Of a DNA stretch of 13,128 bases, positions 7,251 through 13,128 are shown piece by piece. Under the pieces are notes generated by a model. That model was not told the DNA's origin. It made no database searches and worked only from the letters and a program-made list of their open reading frames with translations. The stretch comes from Spirochaetaceae bacterium (lineage in GTDB: Bacteria; Spirochaetota; Spirochaetia; SZUA-6; Fen-1364). Each line of letters starts with the position of its first letter. Within the stretch, counting starts at the first letter, position 1. The DNA is taken from NCBI GenBank assembly GCA_003170115.1, contig PMZS01000262.1:1-13128 (forward strand), written 5' to 3'. The position numbers and the translations under genes were made by a program.

Positions 7251-8629
7251 GGCTGGATCGCTTTCACTCCCGTGATCTCGCAGAAATCCACGAGCGCGGG
7301 CACGATATCTTCACCGTACCCGAGACACGCGTACTCGTTCGTCCAGTTCTGCACCAGCACGTCCATGTCCCCGTGGGCCGTCACAAAGCCGTGGGGCCAG
7401 AAGGGAATTCCGCATTCGGCAAGCCGGGAATCCAGCGTCTTTGCGGGAGGCTCGAATATGGAGCATGGCACGACCGTCATCCTGAACTCACCCTGCACCC
7501 TGCCAAGCCGGGCCAGCGCGCCCTCGCCCACCTTGCACACCAGCTTGACGGAAAGTCCGCCCGCCTGGCCCTCGGTCGGTATGCCGTGCGTCGCAAAGCC
7601 CGCGGGACCCAGCGTGCCGGCCAGGGACGGAGGCACGGCGCCATCGCCAATAATCTTGATTTCACGGGTCCCCTTGTCGAGGTGCTGGAGGTCCCCGTAG
7701 TACACCGGTTCGGCGCTCAGCCGGCCGAGCAGGTACACGGAAAGGGCGGTGTTGAAGTCTCCCAGTGTGGAGGTGCCCCACCCGTCCTCCAGCATCATGC
7801 TCTGAGCAAAACAGGTTGCCGCAAAATCATCTCCGAGACCCGGAAAGGATTGTATCGTATAGAAGTCGAAACTTTCTTTCTCAACAACGCTTTTCAGGGC
7901 GAGATAGAGTCTGATGGAACGCTCGTTGACAAGAGATTTCTCTGGCGCGGCGCCGAAAAGCTTCACCAGCCGTGGCGAAAGCGCATCCAACTCTGAAGGT
8001 GATATCTCAGTTGCCCTTCGAATCAACTCTGTAGTGTCACGGCTGTCAATGTCGACGCCAAACATTCTCATCCACTGCGACGGATCGGCTGCACCACACG
8101 TTTGACCCATCCCACGCCCGCCAAATGTTCCAATTGTAGACATGTTCAAGTGCCGTCTCAGGTGAGCCGCCCGACAGTAGCTCACGATCCGCCCGATTTC
8201 CGCAGGATCTTCCGCTGGCCCATATACGAACCGGTGGGGAATGCCTACCTCCTGGAGGGCACCGTGAAGGACCAACCCGCCAACCGGGCGCCACCCCTGG
8301 GAGCCGGGGTGAGTCCAGAGCAGCACGGCTTTTCCGCTCAACTGGAAGTCCCGCACTGCCGCGACAAGGTGCGCGGCCCATACCCACGTGCCGGAGAAGA
8401 GCACGACGCAATCAACTTCATCGTCTTTCTTCATCCGGTCAAGCGCCGCCCTGGCCTCGGACTTGCTCGCGATCACCACGGGGTACTCCTTGAGCAGAAG
8501 GCCACTTGATCGAAGCGCCTCGCGGGACCTGGAGATCACGGAGTTGTCAATGAAGGGGGCGCCCAGCGGATCCTTCAGCCCATCCTTGTGCACGCCATAC
8601 ACGACGAATCCTACGGTCGGCTTGATCAT
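7247..8629 (-). CDS. L-fucose/L-arabinose isomerase-like protein, first gene of sugar operon
   Basis: A 460-aa protein resembling the fucose-isomerase-like group (COG2407 type). The N-terminal Rossmann-like part shows KPTVGFVVYGVH, then VDCVVLFSGTW and VLLWTHPGS. The C-terminal part shows FDFYTIQSFPGLGDDF (about 254-269), an LGDFNTALSVYLLG segment (289-302) and a WTNEYACLGYG stretch (429-439). In relatives an acidic-x-Asp pair and a late Asn-His supply metal ligands. Here these read Leu-Gly-Asp and Asn-Glu, so the metal site seems altered. The ATG at 8629 fits the family start; the frame is open to 8665. There is no ribosome site upstream, and a possible leaderless promoter lies there. It is first in the operon and overlaps the amidohydrolase by 4 nt. 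Substrate unknown. Confidence 0.8.
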   Translation of the reverse strand: MIKPTVGFVVYGVHKDGLKDPLGAPFIDNSVISRSREALRSSGLLLKEYPVVIASKSEARAALDRMKKDDEVDCVVLFSGTWVWAAHLVAAVRDFQLSGKAVLLWTHPGSQGWRPVGGLVLHGALQEVGIPHRFVYGPAEDPAEIGRIVSYCRAAHLRRHLNMSTIGTFGGRGMGQTCGAADPSQWMRMFGVDIDSRDTTELIRRATEISPSELDALSPRLVKLFGAAPEKSLVNERSIRLYLALKSVVEKESFDFYTIQSFPGLGDDFAATCFAQSMMLEDGWGTSTLGDFNTALSVYLLGRLSAEPVYYGDLQHLDKGTREIKIIGDGAVPPSLAGTLGPAGFATHGIPTEGQAGGLSVKLVCKVGEGALARLGRVQGEFRMTVVPCSIFEPPAKTLDSRLAECGIPFWPHGFVTAHGDMDVLVQNWTNEYACLGYGEDIVPALVDFCEITGVKAIQP

Positions 8630-8636
8630 AGCGGCG

Positions 8637-8665
8637 ATGGTAAAAGAAAATCCCGGCGGGCACAA
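8637..8665 (-). promoter_or_regulatory. Candidate promoter of the sugar operon, possibly leaderless
   Basis: Minus strand: TTGTGC (8665-8660) and TACCAT (8642-8637) are 17 nt apart. Matches to consensus are 3/6 and 4/6, but the key T, A and final T of the -10 are kept. Transcription would begin at or within a base of the ATG at 8629. That agrees with the lack of a ribosome site before this gene. Confidence 0.3.
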
Positions 8666-8670
8666 GGCAA

Positions 8671-8915
8671 CTATGAACGAGCCGGCTTTAATGAGGGAAA
8701 CCGGGATCCCAGATTGGGCAGGAACGCGGCGACCAGGCCCATCAATGGGAGAAATGCGCTGATCTGGAATACGTAGGCAATGCTCCTCAGGTCCGCAACC
8801 TGTCCCAGCACGGCGGACCCCAGCCCTCCCATGCCGAATGCAAAACCAAAGAAGAGCCCCGAGATCAGCCCTATGAAGTCAGGGGTGCCCGCTCGCCGGG
8901 CAGATCCTCCATCAG
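8671..8915 (-). pseudogene. C-terminal remnant of a frameshifted MFS transporter
   Basis: Not a complete frame, but minus-strand translation is clearly the tail of a 12-helix MFS permease. From about 8880 to 8671 it reads DFIGLISGLFFGFAFGMGG, then a GQVADLRSIAYVFQ loop and a last helix with SAFLPLMGLVAAFLP, ending in TAG at 8673-8671. Just upstream another frame (from 8915) carries LMEDLPGERA, the expected loop before this helix, and it stops at 8873. A frameshift around 8881-8890 thus separates them. All earlier helices are missing: the remnant begins right after the PilZ stop codon. It resembles fosmidomycin-resistance-type MFS proteins loosely; substrate unknown. It lies directly upstream of the sugar operon, whose candidate -35 is 6 nt beyond its stop. 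Confidence 0.78.
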
Positions 8916-8927
8916 GCCGGGCGTCCG

Positions 8928-9719
8928 CTACGGCGACGAGAAGATACTGTTGATCTTCTGCTTGTAACTGATGGGAGGATCCGTGGAGTACTGGATGCTG
9001 AGAGCGACCAGGTCCTGGTGTCCCTCGACGTCCTCCACCCGCACTATGCTTCCGTCCAGAACCGTGTCGTCCTGGATCTCACACTTCTGCAGCTTCAGGA
9101 GCGCCTTCCGGGGCCCCTGGGGAAGCCCGAGCATGCTGAGCAATACCTTTGCGCCGCCGAAAGAGAGGTCCCTCACAAGACATCTTCGGGAGGAGCCGTC
9201 GATGGCGACGCAGCTTTCGCGGGACTCCAGCCCTATCTTCTTCATGTTCTCGGGAGTCAGGACGATCCTCTGATCACGCCGGCGCAGGGCATTGGACTTG
9301 ATCTCCAGGAGAGAGCCGAGAATTCCGACGAGAGCGTCCGACGGCCTCTGGCTGAACTCCAGAGCGACAAATCTCATGTGCTGTTTTTGTGAATTGTATT
9401 CCGAAAGGCTTTCGACTCTGCAGCCCACGAAAAAACTGACTGGGACCTTCTCACCGCTCTGCTTGAAGCCGAGGTGAAGAGTTGCGGAATTGCTGTGTGT
9501 GAGGAGATCGGTCGAGCCCTGGCCGATCTCCGCGATGACGCGTGCCCCCTTCATGGAGCAGGCGTACAGCACGCAGGGCAGGTGCTGGGATCCGAGGGTG
9601 AGCCGCACGTCGGAGGTGATCAGCCCGCACTCAAGGATCACCTGGGCGTTGAACGTCACCTCCGTCTCACCGAACTCCTCGTAGAGGCGAGACAGGTGCT
9701 GCGCGGTCAAGATCTGCAC
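8928..9719 (-). CDS. PilZ domain protein (putative c-di-GMP receptor, spirochaete type)
   Basis: A 263-aa soluble protein with a C-terminal PilZ domain. The c-di-GMP-binding elements are present: RxxxR as RRDQR (147-151) and D-x-S-x-x-G as DLSFGG (184-189). The N-terminal half (1-140) looks like the YcgR-N-like extension of treponemal PilZ proteins. It probably links c-di-GMP to motility or envelope behaviour; the target is unknown. The GTG at 9719 is chosen over the TTG at 9737 because GGGAGGGA lies 6 nt before it and the resulting start QILTAQ matches relatives as I recall them. It has its own sigma-70-like promoter and is divergent from the methyltransferase gene. Confidence 0.9.
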   Translation of the reverse strand: MQILTAQHLSRLYEEFGETEVTFNAQVILECGLITSDVRLTLGSQHLPCVLYACSMKGARVIAEIGQGSTDLLTHSNSATLHLGFKQSGEKVPVSFFVGCRVESLSEYNSQKQHMRFVALEFSQRPSDALVGILGSLLEIKSNALRRRDQRIVLTPENMKKIGLESRESCVAIDGSSRRCLVRDLSFGGAKVLLSMLGLPQGPRKALLKLQKCEIQDDTVLDGSIVRVEDVEGHQDLVALSIQYSTDPPISYKQKINSIFSSP

Positions 9720-9748
9720 GCCAAATCCCTCCCTCAAAGGCTTCCCGG

Positions 9749-9777
9749 AAGATATACTTTACACCCTCTGCCGTCAA
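9749..9777 (-). promoter_or_regulatory. Sigma-70-like promoter of the PilZ gene
   Basis: Minus strand: TTGACG (9777-9772, five of six) and TATCTT (9754-9749, four of six) are separated by exactly 17 nt. The expected start site near 9742 leaves a leader of about 23 nt that contains the GGGAGGGA ribosome site. Confidence 0.65.
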
Positions 9778-9834
9778 TGCACCGCTCCGCGGCTACGGTC
9801 GCGGGTAATTTTTCCGGACTTTTCGCCGGAGCAA

Positions 9835-9855
9835 AGGGCTGGTAGTATCAGCCCT
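9835..9855 (+). promoter_or_regulatory. Hairpin touching the methyltransferase start, with an embedded -10-like box
   Basis: A perfect 7-bp stem, AGGGCTG (9835-9841) with CAGCCCT (9849-9855), loop GTAGTAT, ends one base before the ATG at 9857. No ribosome site is visible. TAGTAT (9843-9848) could be a -10 box for a leaderless message, with only a weak TTTTCG (9820-9825) at -35. Alternatively the hairpin limits ribosome access. The two readings exclude each other. Confidence 0.35.
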
Positions 9856-9856
9856 C

Positions 9857-10396
9857 ATGGCAGCATTCGTCACCGCCGGGCTCGTCGCCGTGTCCCTGTA
9901 CCTTTTTTTCTTCGTGTTCTTCCCTATCGCCCGCGGGGCGATCTACGATCCGAGCAGCAGGACCGAAGCCGAGGTGATGGCACACATTGCGGAAGTGCAG
10001 CCGCGGGAGAAAGCGGCCGATCTCGGCTCCGGCGACGGACGGGTGGTCTGTGCCCTTGCGCGCGCGGGGGCCGAGGCACACGGTTACGAGATCAACCCGC
10101 TGCTGGTGCTGGTCTCCCGCCGCAACATCCGCCGCGAAGGCCTCGGCGGGCGCGCCTTCATCCATTGGGGCAACTTCTGGCGGCGGAGGCTGTCCGACTA
10201 CACTCTGATCACGGCGTTCCAGGTCGGTTTCGTGATGGCCCGGCTGGAAGCCAAGCTCCGCCGCGAGCTGGCACCCGGATCCCGGATCGTCTCCCACTAT
10301 TGGCGCTTCCCCGGACTCAGCCCCGAGCAGACGCAGGGGAATATCTACCGCTACCGGATTCCCGACCCGGCCCGACGGCCTACTTCCCGGAGCTGA
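9857..10396 (+). CDS. Membrane-anchored class I SAM-dependent methyltransferase (FAM173/ATPSCKMT-like)
   Basis: A 179-aa protein with one N-terminal transmembrane helix (about residues 4-26, Phe-rich) and a short Rossmann methyltransferase domain. SAM motif I is ADLGSGDGR (54-62), followed by an acidic end of strand 2 (GYEINP, 76-81). This layout resembles the small membrane-tethered lysine methyltransferases of the FAM173 group. Those act on membrane proteins such as ATP synthase subunit c; a similar target here is inference. The ATG at 9857 gives the complete helix. No ribosome site precedes it. The 3' end overlaps the 3' end of the convergent TraB-family gene by 17 bp. Confidence 0.8.
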   Translation: MAAFVTAGLVAVSLYLFFFVFFPIARGAIYDPSSRTEAEVMAHIAEVQPREKAADLGSGDGRVVCALARAGAEAHGYEINPLLVLVSRRNIRREGLGGRAFIHWGNFWRRRLSDYTLITAFQVGFVMARLEAKLRRELAPGSRIVSHYWRFPGLSPEQTQGNIYRYRIPDPARRPTSRS

Positions 10397-11567
10397 AAAG
10401 CATCGTGAGCCACCAGGGGATGGTGATCATGTTCCCGATGGCCGCACCGAGGGTGGAGAGAAAAAAAACGATGAGGATGTGGGTGACCCTGTTGGTGTAG
10501 AACCCCTTGAAGGTCGCGACGTCCTCGGAAAGGTTCTCCACGTCTCTCACGCGCGGTTTCCTGAGGAATGCCTCCGCCACGCCGGTGAACAGTCCGATCT
10601 TCCCGAAGGGATTGAGCGTGCCGATCGGCGCCGCGACGAAGGCGAGCAGGATGGTGAGGGGATGGGCGAGTGCGAGAGCAGCGCCTACCGCCGCAAGCCC
10701 GCCGTGGATGATCAGCCACCGCAGGAGCATGGAAGAGCTCATTGCCCATCCCGCCCGCAGGAACCCGAGAGCAAAAAGAGCGACGATGAGCGCCGGGATG
10801 GCCCAGGGAAGGACGCGTCCGGCGACGCTCTTCGCGGGCAGCTCGTCCAGGTGTGAGACGTCCGTCGACTCGCGGTTCTCCGCGAACGCGGCAATGTGCG
10901 CCGCGATGCCGGCCATGTGCCCCGCACCGACCACGGCCACGACGCGCTTCCCTTCGGCCAGGTAGATGCGGGCGGCCAGGTACAGGTCCCTCTCGTCAAT
11001 GAGCACTTCTTTCGCGGCCGGAAGATAATCGGCCAGCTCTTCCATCATGTTCTGCAGCACGTCCTTCTGCTTGAGTTTTTCGATGTCCTCCGGCGTCAGC
11101 TTCTCGTCGCTGAATACGCTCGCAAGCATTGCCGCGAGCATCTTCATCTTGCCCCAGAGCCGGGTCCGGGACCACGCCCGTCGAAGCGTGATCTGGATGT
11201 TGCGGTCGCACAGTGAAAAGGGAAGGCCCAGCTCCTGCGCTGCCTGGACGGCGGCGAGCATTTCCTCGCCCGGCTTGACGCCCAGGTCCTTGCCCAGCCT
11301 CCGCTGAAACGAGGCCAGCACGAGGTTGGCCATAAGCAGGAATCCCTTCCCCTGCCGAATGACCTTGCCGATGTTCAAGTTCTGCCAGCTGCTTCCCTGG
11401 CTGATGGAGGTGTAGCGGCCTTCGTCCAGCTCGACGCAGACCCGGTCAGGCCTCTCCTCCGCGATAACCTTGCGGACCTGCTCCACGCTTTCCCGCGAAA
11501 TGTGGGCGGTTCCCAGGAGAATGATCTCCCTGTCGCCCGCGGTGAGCCGAACAATCTGCTGCTCCAT
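10380..11567 (-). CDS. TraB/PrgY-family membrane protein
   Basis: A 395-aa protein in two parts. Residues 1-230 are the TraB domain: LLGTAHIS (17-24), VELDEGR (45-51) and VVGAGHMAGI (212-221), the His- and Glu-containing motifs of the TraB/GumN/Tiki fold, for which a metalloprotease role has been proposed. Residues about 252-395 hold several hydrophobic segments (252-275, 281-300, 304-317, 362-390), anchoring the protein in the inner membrane. PrgY in enterococci lowers pheromone activity; the role in Gram-negative-type bacteria is unknown. Start at 11567 is backed by AGGAAGGA 5 nt upstream. It lies 35 nt after the transaldolase gene and is probably in the same transcript. Confidence 0.92.
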   Translation of the reverse strand: MEQQIVRLTAGDREIILLGTAHISRESVEQVRKVIAEERPDRVCVELDEGRYTSISQGSSWQNLNIGKVIRQGKGFLLMANLVLASFQRRLGKDLGVKPGEEMLAAVQAAQELGLPFSLCDRNIQITLRRAWSRTRLWGKMKMLAAMLASVFSDEKLTPEDIEKLKQKDVLQNMMEELADYLPAAKEVLIDERDLYLAARIYLAEGKRVVAVVGAGHMAGIAAHIAAFAENRESTDVSHLDELPAKSVAGRVLPWAIPALIVALFALGFLRAGWAMSSSMLLRWLIIHGGLAAVGAALALAHPLTILLAFVAAPIGTLNPFGKIGLFTGVAEAFLRKPRVRDVENLSEDVATFKGFYTNRVTHILIVFFLSTLGAAIGNMITIPWWLTMLFSSGK

Positions 11568-11585
11568 CCCGATCCTTCCTGCCGC

Positions 11586-11601
11586 CGGCGCCTCGGCGCC
11601 G
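11586..11601. repeat. GC-rich hairpin between transaldolase and TraB-family genes
   Basis: CGGCGCC and GGCGCCG lie back to back with a 2-nt centre; realistically a 6-bp stem with a 4-nt loop. It begins one base after the transaldolase stop codon. There is no T-run after it, so I do not call it an intrinsic terminator; it may protect or pause the message. Confidence 0.4.
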
Positions 11602-11602
11602 C

Positions 11603-12312
11603 TCAGAGTGAAAACCCTGCGTTGCGAGCGTCTTCGTGGAACATCTTTACCGTGTCCAGCGAATACGCGGTGAGGTCATAATCCACCAGCTTCATCTTTT
11701 TCAGAATATCGTTCGTTACCGTGACGATATGACACCCGATCGCCTCCGCGTGGAAGATGTTGAGAAGCTCCCGGGGGCTCGCCCAGATCAGCTCCGACGA
11801 AGGCGCGATCTTCAGGAGCTCGACCGCGGCTGCCATGAGCGCCAGCGGATCCCTCCCTGTGTCCGCGATCCGTCCCGCGAAAATGGAAATGTAGCAGGAC
11901 GTCTTTGGGGAGAGCTTCAACAAGACGCCCCGGACCTGCGCGAGAGTCGTGATAGCCGTGACGTTGAGCCGCACTCCGGCGTGCGAAAGCCTGCCGACCA
12001 GGTCGTCGGAGGGCTCTCCCCTGGTGTTGGTGATGGGGATCTTCACGTAGACGTTCGGCCCCCAGCCGGCGATCTCCAGAGCCTGGCGTTCCATGTCGGG
12101 GAACTCATCGGAGAACACCTCGAAGGACATCGGCCGGTCCGGAATGAGCCTCAGCATCTCCTTTGCGAATGCGCGGTAGTCCTTGATTCCGGCCTTCCGC
12201 ATGAGCGTGGGGTTGGTGGTGAATCCGCGGATGTACGGCAGCTTGTACATCTCCAGCATGCCGTCCTTATCCGCGCCATCGGCAAAGATCTTCACCCTCA
12301 TGTCTTCAGCTT

Positions 12313-12316
<4 letters not shown>
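11603..12316 (-). CDS. Transaldolase family protein (short TalC/FSA-like form)
   Basis: A 237-aa TIM-barrel aldolase, close to the short transaldolase or fructose-6-phosphate aldolase size. Seen: FTTNPTLMRKAG (32-43), SFEVFSDE (64-71), NVYVKIPIT (88-96) with Lys92 as the expected Schiff-base lysine, RLNVTAITT (116-124) and YISIFAGRIADTG (142-154). The start ATG at 12316 overlaps the upstream phosphatase stop as ATGA, with AGAAGG about 7 nt before; the in-frame extension to 12469 lies inside that gene. The known reaction moves a dihydroxyacetone unit between sugar phosphates and so makes or uses sedoheptulose-7-phosphate. Coupling to a GmhB-like phosphatase suggests supply of C7 sugar for ADP-heptose and the cell envelope (inference). 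Confidence 0.88.

Positions 12317-13128
<812 letters not shown>

Noticed and set aside
6504..7700. A 398-residue open frame on the plus strand
   Set aside because: Antisense to the amidohydrolase and isomerase-like genes, which have clear motifs and overlapping starts; its translation shows no recognisable domain.

Overview
The window is a GC-rich, densely coded bacterial chromosome segment. It is probably from a spirochaete or a related free-living lineage. The best clue is the PilZ gene (8928-9719): its start (QILTAQ...VTF) and its RxxxR / DLSFGGAKV block resemble the long PilZ proteins of treponemes as I remember them. The assignment rests on memory of the family and is moderate only. No rRNA, tRNA, CRISPR array or insertion sequence was seen.

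Layout. (1) 45-428, minus: a small glycogen-binding (CBM48-like) protein with a lysine-rich tail. (2) 552-1019, plus: a gutted livF remnant lacking both Walker A and Walker B. (3) 1069-1109: a strong two-way terminator. (4) 1150-8629, minus: a seven-gene sugar-catabolic and uptake operon. Its order of transcription is fucose-isomerase-like protein, amidohydrolase, NagB-like deaminase/isomerase, PfkB kinase, lipoprotein sugar-binding protein, and two MalF/MalG-type permeases. The four enzyme genes are joined by three 4-nt stop/start overlaps; the two permeases overlap by 1 nt. A terminator-like hairpin lies between the binding protein and the permeases. No ABC ATPase is present. (5) 8671-8915, minus: a frameshifted tail of an MFS transporter. 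(6) 8928-9719, minus: the PilZ protein, divergent from (7) a membrane-anchored methyltransferase at 9857-10396, plus. (8) From the right edge leftward on minus: a RecG fragment fused in frame to a GmhB-like HAD phosphatase, a transaldolase overlapping it by 4 nt, and a TraB-family membrane protein.

How it fits together. The central operon looks like a complete uptake-and-degradation unit for a carbohydrate whose identity I cannot name. Three of its four enzymes depart from their families at positions that normally matter: the NagB-like protein has Gln where NagB has its catalytic Glu, the isomerase-like protein lacks expected metal-ligand residues, and the PfkB kinase has an unusual N-terminal half. 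This makes it the best candidate for an undescribed pathway. The right-hand group pairs a heptose-bisphosphate-type phosphatase with a transaldolase, suggesting C7 sugar-phosphate metabolism for envelope heptose.

Three gene fragments (livF, MFS, recG) within 13 kb point to recent deletions and decay, or to assembly error. The livF junction sits on a 6-bp tandem repeat and the recG junction next to a 7-bp tandem repeat.
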